Positions 18,488-25,206 of a DNA stretch of 64,000 bases are shown here, one piece after another. The DNA is from Lishizhenia sp965656535 (GTDB taxonomy: Bacteria > Bacteroidota > Bacteroidia > Flavobacteriales_D > Crocinitomicaceae): the NCBI GenBank assembly GCA_965656535.1, contig CBFHKX010000003.1, positions 124,001-188,000 of the forward strand. Reading direction: 5' to 3'. A model generated the notes under the pieces. It had not been told where the DNA came from. It did no database searches and worked only from the letters and a program-made list of their open reading frames with translations. The position numbers and the translations under genes are program-made. Numbering within the stretch: the stretch's first letter is position 1; each line of letters starts with the position of its first letter.

Positions 18488-19254
18488 TGTAGTTTGTATT
18501 CGAATCCAATCAATAAATCAGAATCATAATTTTGAATATCAATATAAGGTGTGTTGTGATAACGATACAATCCTTTTAAATAGAATGAAACTTTTTCTAA
18601 ATCATAGTAAAATCTAGGTTCAATAAATATTCTAAAATCATTCTTTTGTGCAGCGTTTAATTGAAAGTAAGTAACCATTAGAAATCTACATTTTTTCTTA
18701 AGGTGAAATTGAGAATAAGAGGATAGATTGAGTCTTATATTTTCAATAGTTAGTAATGAATTGTTTTTTTTTTGGTAAACCTCGTTTTCGTAGAACACAC
18801 CATAACCAATGTCAAAATAATTGTTCGATGATTTTTTTTTAAGCAGAGCTTGTCTAAAGCCAGCACCTGAAACGAGTCTTTTGTTGAGTTGAAGAGATAA
18901 GGCGTTTTGTAATTGAAAAAAAGTGTAAAAAGAATTTTTTCGAACAAATAGATTGTATCTAAGTTGTCCGCTTATATCAGAGGATATTTTATTCTTCTTT
19001 TCAGATAAAAAATCATAATTTACAAAAGCTCTTACAAGGTGATTATTTTTTTTAAAACCACTCAAAACAGTGCTATTGAATTGAAATAGATTAATATTAC
19101 CTGATTTAAAATCGCCTTCTGCATTGAGGCTAAGGAAAATACTACTGTCAATTTCCTTCATTAGAGTTTCTGTATTTATTATTGCCTGGCTAAGGGAATA
19201 TTTTATAAAAAAGAAGTTGCCTAAAATAGATAGAATAAGAATGGAAACTCTCAT
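18484..19254 (-). CDS. DUF481-like outer-membrane beta-barrel protein
   Basis: A 256-residue exported protein with an N-terminal hydrophobic signal (about residues 1-22). Many alternating-residue strands follow, ending with LLIGFEYKLQ, an aromatic-rich C terminus typical of outer-membrane barrels. The pattern resembles DUF481 proteins, though the call is tentative. An outer-membrane protein is odd inside a cluster of nucleases. Its ATG shares one base with the stop of the coiled-coil gene, and its stop region overlaps the DUF2779 gene by 4 bp, so translation is probably coupled. Confidence 0.65.
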   Translation of the reverse strand: MRVSILILSILGNFFFIKYSLSQAIINTETLMKEIDSSIFLSLNAEGDFKSGNINLFQFNSTVLSGFKKNNHLVRAFVNYDFLSEKKNKISSDISGQLRYNLFVRKNSFYTFFQLQNALSLQLNKRLVSGAGFRQALLKKKSSNNYFDIGYGVFYENEVYQKKNNSLLTIENIRLNLSSYSQFHLKKKCRFLMVTYFQLNAAQKNDFRIFIEPRFYYDLEKVSFYLKGLYRYHNTPYIDIQNYDSDLLIGFEYKLQ

Positions 19255-19580
19255 TATCTTACTCTTTTCATTCGTTCTCTCGCTCTTTTGATATCTTCTC
19301 GAAAACCTTTAATTTTATCACGATACGATACTATTTGGTCTTTCTCTCTTTTTATCTGTCTAGCATACGAATCCCAATCTCTCTTTTTTTGAGCCCTAAT
19401 TGAATGTCTAGCTGCAGTAGAAGAAGCATTTTTAAGCTTTCTCGCGAAACGATCTGTATCTCGACTTTTTCTAATTTTAATTTTTGCAATATCTTCTTTG
19501 CAAGATGCAATTTTGGATTTTATTCTGTCAATATCTCTTTTATAGCCTTCTATTTGTCGCTTGATATATTCTTTGCTCAT
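19254..19580 (-). CDS. Small basic coiled-coil protein
   Basis: A 108-residue, very Lys/Arg-rich protein (ending RARERMKRVR) that should be almost entirely coiled coil. It has no signal peptide and no membrane segment, and I recognise no family. The strong charge suggests nucleic-acid or filament binding, but that is inference. It lies 11 bp after the GIY-YIG gene and overlaps the next gene by one base. Confidence 0.65.
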   Translation of the reverse strand: MSKEYIKRQIEGYKRDIDRIKSKIASCKEDIAKIKIRKSRDTDRFARKLKNASSTAARHSIRAQKKRDWDSYARQIKREKDQIVSYRDKIKGFREDIKRARERMKRVR

Positions 19581-19591
19581 ATTTTATGTTT

Positions 19592-20344
19592 TCATAAATT
19601 GTAAGTAATGGGGTTAGAAGCACCCCTTTTTTTCTTATGTGCAATAGATTTGTTGATATACATTGATCGAACATTTTCAGGTGCAATTTTTCCATTAAAA
19701 CCATACCCCATATAAATCTTCCCTTTTTTTCTTCCTGATTTATAAGGTCGTTCTGTTTGATACCAATGATCAACTTCAAAAACCTCTACAATTAGCCCTT
19801 TGTATTCACTTAAAACATATTTTAACTTCCCATCCCGTGGGTCAGACATTCGCCAAGTCTCTTTGGTCGCGTTGTATATTTTTTCTTCACCTGATGCATG
19901 TTTATAACTTCCATTTATATTAATGATTACAAAATCACTAGGAATGCGGTTTAATGGAGTTGCATTATATTTTCTTATAATTTCAGAAGCACTCATTAAC
20001 CCGTTTTCAATAGAATTTATTCCACCTTGTAAATTCCCTCTTCTAAATGAACTAAAACTAGGTATGAATTTAAAGGTGTCAAGAAGTGAAGCCTCGATAT
20101 TAAATGCAGTTTTTTCATTTAGTCCATGTCTAACTATAACATGTTTTATTTCTTTTCCCTTTTTGAGAAATTCTTGGATGGTATCAAGTTTTTCAGTGCC
20201 AGAATTTCCATTTTTTGCATTTTCTAAATGGTTAAAAACTCTATTTCCTTTTCCTTTTCCAACATAAAAAGGAAGATCCGTTTCAGGGTCTAGAAGCAAA
20301 TACACGTAATACTGAAGTTCTTCAATAGTTTTAGGGTCAAACAT
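19592..20344 (-). CDS. GIY-YIG nuclease family protein
   Basis: A 250-residue protein. The N-terminal domain begins YVYLLLDPETDLPFYVGKGK, the LEM-3-like variant of the GIY-YIG fold: first strand YVYLL, second FYVGKG, Arg in GNRVFNHL, and candidate metal ligand E84 in NIEASLLD. The C-terminal part (about 130-235) has a WRMSDPRDG...YKG stretch that I cannot assign; it may recognise DNA. Such proteins cut DNA, often at branched or specific sites. It lies 5 bp from the zinc-ribbon gene and 11 bp from the coiled-coil gene. A stand-alone homing endonuclease is less likely given this tight operon. Confidence 0.78.
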   Translation of the reverse strand: MFDPKTIEELQYYVYLLLDPETDLPFYVGKGKGNRVFNHLENAKNGNSGTEKLDTIQEFLKKGKEIKHVIVRHGLNEKTAFNIEASLLDTFKFIPSFSSFRRGNLQGGINSIENGLMSASEIIRKYNATPLNRIPSDFVIININGSYKHASGEEKIYNATKETWRMSDPRDGKLKYVLSEYKGLIVEVFEVDHWYQTERPYKSGRKKGKIYMGYGFNGKIAPENVRSMYINKSIAHKKKRGASNPITYNL

Positions 20345-20349
20345 ATTTC

Positions 20350-20745
20350 TTATATAATGTTATCTTGAATGATTTTTTTTATCTTTTTTGCATCTCGAAT
20401 AAAAAAATGCTTAGCTCTTATGCTCTCGTTTCCTTCGCTTGAGATAATTATAGCAGAACGTATAACTCCACGATCAATTTTTACATAAGAAATACTAGAA
20501 AAGGAGAGAAGTGATCTATCTATTCCAATAAGGTATTTATTTCTTTTTTCGTAAGTTACTCCTATCTGATCTAGTATTATTTTATCTGGCGTAAGCAGAT
20601 GGCCTCCTACAAAAATACTAGACGAAAACACATACCTAAAATTGCTCGCGTTACTTTGTTCTTTGGGTATTTTAACTTTATTACCGCACTTTGAACAAAA
20701 ATTGCCATCGGATATATTTAGAAATCCACAATTACTACAATACAT
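20350..20745 (-). CDS. Zinc-ribbon protein with a PH-like domain
   Basis: A 131-residue protein. C3, C6, C17 and C20 (MYCSNCG...FCSKCG) form a zinc ribbon. After a short linker, residues 38-130 read as a beta-rich domain with one C-terminal helix (AKKIKKIIQD), compatible with a PH-like fold. The function is unknown. Its start is 1 bp from the end of the preceding small-protein gene. Confidence 0.65.
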   Translation of the reverse strand: MYCSNCGFLNISDGNFCSKCGNKVKIPKEQSNASNFRYVFSSSIFVGGHLLTPDKIILDQIGVTYEKRNKYLIGIDRSLLSFSSISYVKIDRGVIRSAIIISSEGNESIRAKHFFIRDAKKIKKIIQDNII

Positions 20746-20746
20746 T

Positions 20747-21106
20747 CTAATCTCTTGCAGCGTTTCCTAGCGTAAGATCGTTGTCAATTAAATGCTTCGC
20801 TGATTTATCTTTAATTTGAACTTTGACTCCAAATGTATTTTCAAATAAATCTTCCACTTCTCCAACTTTCATACTAGCTTTAATTTTTAAATCTGCTTTA
20901 CTCGATGTATTCACAGATTTTGTTGTTTTTTTGTTTAGGGCAGCCAATGTTAAATCACCTTCTGCAATTCTATTTCCTTTGTAAAAAACTAATGCTAAAT
21001 TAAAACTTGATTTAAAATCCTTTGATATCGTTTTTAGTTTTTTATTCGGAGCAACAGAAAACTCCGCTTTATTAAATCTGTCTTTGATGTTGTTCAGTAA
21101 TCCCAT
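20747..21106 (-). CDS. Small repeat protein, paralog 2
   Basis: A 119-residue cytoplasmic protein with two copies of a helix-strand motif. The first is around KDFKSSFNLALVFYKGNRIA and the second around VEDLFENTFGVKVQIKD. The second half aligns well with the end of the 101-residue protein encoded just upstream, so the two are paralogs and each is internally duplicated. I do not know the family. A beta-grasp or similar small adaptor is possible. A 12-bp hairpin separates the two genes. Confidence 0.65.
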   Translation of the reverse strand: MGLLNNIKDRFNKAEFSVAPNKKLKTISKDFKSSFNLALVFYKGNRIAEGDLTLAALNKKTTKSVNTSSKADLKIKASMKVGEVEDLFENTFGVKVQIKDKSAKHLIDNDLTLGNAARD

Positions 21107-21120
21107 TGTTTTATTTTAAT

Positions 21121-21153
21121 TTATTGAGCCCAGTTGAAATTTGGGCTCAATAA
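21121..21153 (-). other. Strong hairpin between the two small-protein genes
   Basis: TTATTGAGCCCA (21121-21132) and TGGGCTCAATAA (21142-21153) form a perfect 12-bp stem with a 9-nt loop. Neither strand has a T-run after it, so it is not a normal intrinsic terminator. It may protect the upstream mRNA from decay, or partly separate expression of the two genes. Confidence 0.7.
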
Positions 21154-21160
21154 TATATGT

Positions 21161-21466
21161 TTATAATTTTCCTGCTTGAGTCAATGTCATTGAGTTATCA
21201 GCCAATTTACTATCATCGGCGTTAGAGATTTGAACTTTTATACCAAAAGTTTCTTTAAAATAACGTTCAACATTTTCTACTCTACTTCTTGCTCCTAATT
21301 CAAGAGATCCACCTGGGTCGTTTGTTTTAGATAAGTCAGTAATTTTCATTTTGTCATCAGCAAATTTTGCTCCTTTGTACATTCTGATGTTACAGTTAAA
21401 CTCTTTTTCAAACTGTTTTTTGATACTGTTTACTGTACTTGCTTTGGTTACTTTAATAGTCGCCAT
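21161..21466 (-). CDS. Small repeat protein, paralog 1
   Basis: A 101-residue cytoplasmic protein with two copies of a motif of about 35 residues. The first half runs KKQFEKEFNCNIRMYKGAKF and then ADD; the second has VERYFKETFGIKVQIS and then LADNS. The predicted order in each is strand-helix-strand. It is a paralog of the 119-residue protein encoded after it. There is no signal peptide, membrane segment or known motif. It lies 66 bp after the KAP NTPase gene, the widest gap in the cluster. Confidence 0.68.
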   Translation of the reverse strand: MATIKVTKASTVNSIKKQFEKEFNCNIRMYKGAKFADDKMKITDLSKTNDPGGSLELGARSRVENVERYFKETFGIKVQISNADDSKLADNSMTLTQAGKL

Positions 21467-21532
21467 GTATTTTGTTTTAAATTTTGTCTACTTCTTTTTA
21501 GGGTAGTGTTTCGACTTATTTCTACCGATTTG

Positions 21533-23341
21533 TTAATTTGTTATTCCTGATGTAATATCGTCTAACATAGATTTATACCTTTCGCCTAATTCACTATATA
21601 TATTATAGTCTATTACAAGGTCTTTTTGGTCTGATATAAAAAGATTCTCACTTTCTTCAAGTCCATATTTAGATAAAATAAGTTGATATATTTCGTTCAC
21701 TTTACCAGTATTGCTTTTTACCCAAATTTTCATTCCCATTGCTTTTTTAGATGGGTTAGAACAATAAATAAGTTGTTGATTTCCTCGCCCTATTCGAGTT
21801 TCATCATTGAATGAAGTACCGGTTTTGGCAAATGAAATTCTATATTTATTTGGTTGTTCTGTTTGCTTGTTACTCAAAGGGTTCCATAGATTTCCATAAT
21901 TAATAACAGCTTGATCTGGATAGCCAGCTTCGGATAATTGAAGCAGTTTTGTTTCTACTCCATCAAAAATTGTTTTGTTGCCAACTTTTTGAACTGCTTG
22001 CTTGGTTTCCACATCATCTTCTACACTTGTAATAGATGCAAAAGCCATCGCGTTTTCGAGTTCTTCCTCCAATGAGTCTTTATATTTATCTCTTAATAGG
22101 TTCAATAGTTCTAAGATCGCGAATGCCCTTGATTTTAGGTATGAATCGGTTTGGCAAGCTCCCCATGTAACTTGTTCCCACTCTTCATCAATTAGTTCGG
22201 ATTCACCAAACTTTTTAATTTTTTCTTGAATTTCATCCCACTCGACTCCAAATTTGTTCCCGAAGCCTTTTGTCCATTGAGTAAAATTTGGACTTTGGGT
22301 TAGTAACCTGAAAATTTTCGGATAAGAAATTTGAATTCCTAATACTGCAAATAGCATGAAATCTTCTCCCTTAGGTTGTTCTTCATCAACCTCTATTTCT
22401 CTTAAGTGATTAATTAGACTAAAAGAGTTTAGGTATCTTTTAAGACTTCGCGGGTTGTAACCAATACTAAAACGAACCGCTTTCGCGTATAGATCTTTTT
22501 CATCTTCATTTATTTTAATTCCTAGTTCATGTAATTTTTCTACTAAGAAATTTTCGATGTCATAAGTTCCTATTGGCATAGAAAAAGGAACCTGTATAAT
22601 TTTGTCAAAGAAGGATCTAAACTCCCTTTCATTTTCTTCTGTTTTAGGTCCAAACTTACTTTCTAATCCCTTTACAACTACGTCATAGTCGATGGCAAGT
22701 ATAAAAACACAATTTGGAATATCAAATATATTTTTTAGTGCTTCTAACACCTCTACAGCGTCTCCTGGTGGTATACGATCTAAGTCATCAACAAAAAATA
22801 CTACTTTTTTTACTGGGTTTTTTTCATCATTAATCAAATCTTTTATAAGGTCGCTGATAAGTGCTTTAATTTCAGCAATTTCTGCCGTATTTTTTTGTTT
22901 AACTTCTCCTTGTGCTGCATTCTGAACATCTACACCTGTCTGCTTGGCTACAACTTGGTTCGCTAAACCTCCTAGAAATTTTGCTGCAGATTTAAATTTT
23001 GCTTTACTTTCATCTTTTAAAGTCCAAATACCTCTTTCTTCGCAGGAAATTTTTAATTTTTCCAACATTCCTCTTAGTACACCTGGCGTTGTTTCATTTG
23101 CACCACGAAACATACTGTATTCCCAAGTGTTCACCCACGAACATGCAATATTATTTTTATTGAAATCTTCTAAAAGAAGAGACATCAGTGAGGTTTTTCC
23201 TGTACCCCATTCACCTTGTAAACCCACAGTTATAGGTGTATCACTAGATATAATAAAATTAGAGAGTGCTGCGCTATACTTCTCTACCTTTAATAGATCT
23301 TGAGATTTTGTTGATATTGGCTTATCTGTAATTGACCCCAT
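21533..23341 (-). CDS. KAP family P-loop NTPase
   Basis: A 602-residue protein with the KAP NTPase layout: Walker A GEWGTGKTS (residues 43-51) and a late Walker B VVFFVDDLDRI (180-190). A helical insert between them (about 85-170) is usual for the family. In many KAP proteins it holds membrane helices; here only residues 117-133 are mildly hydrophobic, so it may be soluble. FILAIDYDVVVKGL and YNPRSLKRYLN (a typical arginine/sensor helix) follow. The plasmid F phage-exclusion protein PifA belongs to this class, which is why a defence role is considered. It is the first gene of the cluster, with a direct-repeat promoter-like element 54 bp upstream. Confidence 0.87.
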   Translation of the reverse strand: MGSITDKPISTKSQDLLKVEKYSAALSNFIISSDTPITVGLQGEWGTGKTSLMSLLLEDFNKNNIACSWVNTWEYSMFRGANETTPGVLRGMLEKLKISCEERGIWTLKDESKAKFKSAAKFLGGLANQVVAKQTGVDVQNAAQGEVKQKNTAEIAEIKALISDLIKDLINDEKNPVKKVVFFVDDLDRIPPGDAVEVLEALKNIFDIPNCVFILAIDYDVVVKGLESKFGPKTEENEREFRSFFDKIIQVPFSMPIGTYDIENFLVEKLHELGIKINEDEKDLYAKAVRFSIGYNPRSLKRYLNSFSLINHLREIEVDEEQPKGEDFMLFAVLGIQISYPKIFRLLTQSPNFTQWTKGFGNKFGVEWDEIQEKIKKFGESELIDEEWEQVTWGACQTDSYLKSRAFAILELLNLLRDKYKDSLEEELENAMAFASITSVEDDVETKQAVQKVGNKTIFDGVETKLLQLSEAGYPDQAVINYGNLWNPLSNKQTEQPNKYRISFAKTGTSFNDETRIGRGNQQLIYCSNPSKKAMGMKIWVKSNTGKVNEIYQLILSKYGLEESENLFISDQKDLVIDYNIYSELGERYKSMLDDITSGITN

Positions 23342-23394
23342 ATTCTTTTACTAATTTTAAAATGATATTATATAATCCTACATGAAAACATATG

Positions 23395-23441
23395 TAAAGT
23401 TGAAAGATTTTAAAAAGACTTGAGGCTCATTTACAGCCCAT
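23395..23441 (-). promoter_or_regulatory. Direct-repeat promoter element, copy 3 (KAP cluster)
   Basis: On the minus strand ATGGGC-TGTAA-ATGAGC (23441-23425; 14 of 17 bases shared with the copies at 15.3 and 16.1 kb) is followed after 22 bp by CAACTTTA (23402-23395). The spacing is identical, but the -7 match is weak, so this copy is less certain. Confidence 0.4.
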
Positions 23442-23607
23442 AGAATTAGTTGAATTCTATATTTCTATTTTAAATACTTGGTATTCAAGGATGAAACATT
23501 TATATTTTTTTTGATAATCTTTTGATTTTGAAAAGTGTAATGTGTAGTCAAATTTATCTGTGAACTAGTCGTTGAGTTATGAACAAGAAATAGTAATTTT
23601 TTTAGTT
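23442..23607. other. AT-rich spacer without a gene
   Basis: No open frame, RNA gene or convincing hairpin is seen here. It separates the KAP cluster from the tRNA-Asp region. Confidence 0.6.
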
Positions 23608-23706
23608 GTTTTAAAAGCAAAAGCCCCAAGACATTGATACATCTTGAGGATTTCTGTTTCCTACGGCCATATAGGAATTATCTTTTTGGCGGTCTGGACA
23701 GGACTC
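23608..23706. repeat. Direct repeat copy 1 with truncated tRNA-Asp 3' end
   Basis: A 99-bp block that matches 23777-23875 with five mismatches (offset 169 bp). It contains the tRNA terminator region and the last about 20 nt of tRNA-Asp on the minus strand (GGTCTGGACAGGACTC on the plus strand), then loses similarity. It may be an attachment-site scar or a relic of a third tRNA gene. Confidence 0.85.
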
Positions 23707-23711
23707 TCTGT

Positions 23712-23725
23712 CTGCCGACTGGCAG
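23712..23725. repeat. Small palindrome CTGCC-GACT-GGCAG
   Basis: A GC-rich 5-bp inverted repeat in an otherwise AT-rich stretch, right after the truncated tRNA fragment. It resembles short palindromic repeats scattered in flavobacterial genomes, but only one copy was seen here. Confidence 0.4.
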
Positions 23726-23776
23726 GGAGCCAAGCTTCTTCTTAGAAGATTTGGTGATTATTATGAAAATAGAAGT

Positions 23777-23875
23777 GTTTTAAAAGCAAAATCCTCAAGA
23801 CATTGATACATCTTGAGGATTTCTGTTTCCTACAGCCATATAGGACTTATCTTTTTGGCGGTCTGGACGGGACTC
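23777..23875. repeat. Direct repeat copy 2 at the intact tRNA-Asp 3' end
   Basis: The matching copy of 23608-23706. Here the repeat runs into a complete tRNA-Asp gene. Confidence 0.85.
23780..23820 (-). terminator. Terminator of the tRNA-Asp transcript
   Basis: ATCCTCAAGA (23791-23800) and TCTTGAGGAT (23811-23820) form a perfect 10-bp stem. On the minus strand it is followed by TTTTGCTTTT. Confidence 0.8.
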
Positions 23876-23933
23876 GAACCCGCGACCCCATGCGTGACAG
23901 GCATGTATTCTAACCAAGCTGAACTACCAGACC
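23856..23933 (-). tRNA. tRNA-Asp (GTC), second of two
   Basis: A 78-nt gene including an encoded CCA. The acceptor stem GGTCTGG pairs with CCAGACC and the discriminator base is G. The anticodon arm is CATGC-CTGTCAC-GCATG with anticodon GTC, and the T arm is GCGGGTTCGAGTCCCGT. It is identical in sequence to the copy at 23973. Confidence 0.96.
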
Positions 23934-23972
23934 GTTTGTATAATTTTTTATACACGTTTAACTTCGTGTCCT

Positions 23973-24050
23973 TGGCGGTCTGGACGGGACTCGAACCCGC
24001 GACCCCATGCGTGACAGGCATGTATTCTAACCAAGCTGAACTACCAGACC
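23973..24050 (-). tRNA. tRNA-Asp (GTC), first of two
   Basis: A 78-nt gene identical to the one downstream, with anticodon GTC and encoded CCA. The two are 39 bp apart and should be one transcript from the promoter at 24080-24109. Confidence 0.96.
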
Positions 24051-24079
24051 TTAACCGTATTCCTCGTTCGGAACGGGTG

Positions 24080-24109
24080 CAAAATTACCTATTATTTGTA
24101 ATATAACAA
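24080..24109 (-). promoter_or_regulatory. Promoter of the tRNA-Asp pair
   Basis: On the minus strand TTG (24109-24107), a 19-bp spacer and TAATTTTG (24087-24080) match the Bacteroidota consensus exactly. Confidence 0.75.
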
Positions 24110-24144
24110 GCATTTGAGCCATAAAAAAATAAAATATTTTCAAG

Positions 24145-25206
24145 CTACTGATTTACAGACTTTTTAAAAAAAGACCTTAGTTTATCTTCTGCTAATTTAT
24201 TTTGAGGAGTAAACCGGTCGTTCGTAGGACCACCAGAATTAGGATACGGGAACCATTTCCACAGAAAACCTCCAGCAAACCAATTTTCATTATACAATGT
24301 TTCAAAAACGGCAGAGTATGCGTATAGTTGGTTTTCTTGGCTAACTTCTAAATTTTCTGAATAATCCCAAGGCTTCAAACCATTATATACTGTACTTCTA
24401 TATCCCCATTCAGTAAAAAGTATAGGTTTATTTAGTTCTTTAGAAAACTGTTTAAGTTTTTGTTTCCAAGGTTTCCAGCCTTCAATGAAATCTGACACTG
24501 ACGGATATTTTTTGTCTGAAATAGGGTAGTAGGCATCCGAACCAATAAAATCGAGTAGGTTCCAGAAAGGAAAAGCATCAACCGAATCCCAATTTTCTGC
24601 ATATGTGAGTTTACCATTGTAGACTTTTTTAACCTCTTCAATAAGTTTTTTCCAAAATTTAGATCGTGCTTTAACAAAACGAGCTAATTCAGTACCAATA
24701 CAGTACATTTCAACTTTTGAATCCGCTGCAATTTTTGCGTAAAACAATATAAAATCCAAGTAATCATTTTCGAAGGTCTGCCAGTCTTTATCTTTTTCAA
24801 AGCCAAAGGTTCCAGTAAAAATATCGTGTCCCCATAACTGTGGCTTTAACATCACTTTTAGCCCTTTTTCTTTTGCAGCTTTTACTGCTTTTAAAACACC
24901 TTCTTCTTTTTCGCTTGCCCATTGCCATTCTAGGTTAAATCGAACCTCGGCACTTCCTTTTTTAATCATACCAAAGGGCATATTTGAAACCCAATTTGCG
25001 CCGAGTTCTTGAATTGGTATAAAGTGCAATTGTTCGAGTAAAAAATTGGGAGAAACAAAACTAATACCTTTAACTTTTTCAGAAGTCAGAGATAATTTAG
25101 TCTCTTTCAACGAAGAATATGACTTTTTTTCTTTTTCATTTCCACAGGTGAAAAAAAAGAAGCAGACCACTAAAGTAAGTGTAAGGTTTATTTTTTTGAA
25201 TACCAT
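24145..25206 (-). CDS. GH113-like glycoside hydrolase lipoprotein, paralog 2
   Basis: A 353-residue lipoprotein (signal ending FFTC) with a TIM-barrel glycosidase pattern close to GH113 beta-mannanases. KVMLKPQLWG marks a middle strand, E in CIGTELARF is the likely acid/base, and E in ILFTEWGYRS the likely nucleophile; GGFLWKWFPYPNSGG closes the barrel. The substrate is inferred only at family level. It is a paralog of the gene just upstream and overlaps it by 19 bp. Both belong to a four-gene minus-strand cluster with a lipoprotein and a DUF547/barrel fusion. No terminator is evident before the tRNA region. Confidence 0.8.
   Translation of the reverse strand: MVFKKINLTLTLVVCFFFFTCGNEKEKKSYSSLKETKLSLTSEKVKGISFVSPNFLLEQLHFIPIQELGANWVSNMPFGMIKKGSAEVRFNLEWQWASEKEEGVLKAVKAAKEKGLKVMLKPQLWGHDIFTGTFGFEKDKDWQTFENDYLDFILFYAKIAADSKVEMYCIGTELARFVKARSKFWKKLIEEVKKVYNGKLTYAENWDSVDAFPFWNLLDFIGSDAYYPISDKKYPSVSDFIEGWKPWKQKLKQFSKELNKPILFTEWGYRSTVYNGLKPWDYSENLEVSQENQLYAYSAVFETLYNENWFAGGFLWKWFPYPNSGGPTNDRFTPQNKLAEDKLRSFFKKSVNQ

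Noticed and set aside
19592..20344. GIY-YIG gene as a homing endonuclease
   Set aside because: No intron or intein is seen, and it is embedded in a tightly spaced operon.
23813..24106. Open frame repeating AVWTGLEPATPCVTGMY
   Set aside because: It is the antisense reading of the two tRNA-Asp genes, a classic spurious frame.
24095..24125. ATGGCT-like repeat near the tRNA promoter
   Set aside because: Only a loose match to the ATGGGC direct repeat, with wrong spacing; the tRNA promoter there is a normal consensus one.
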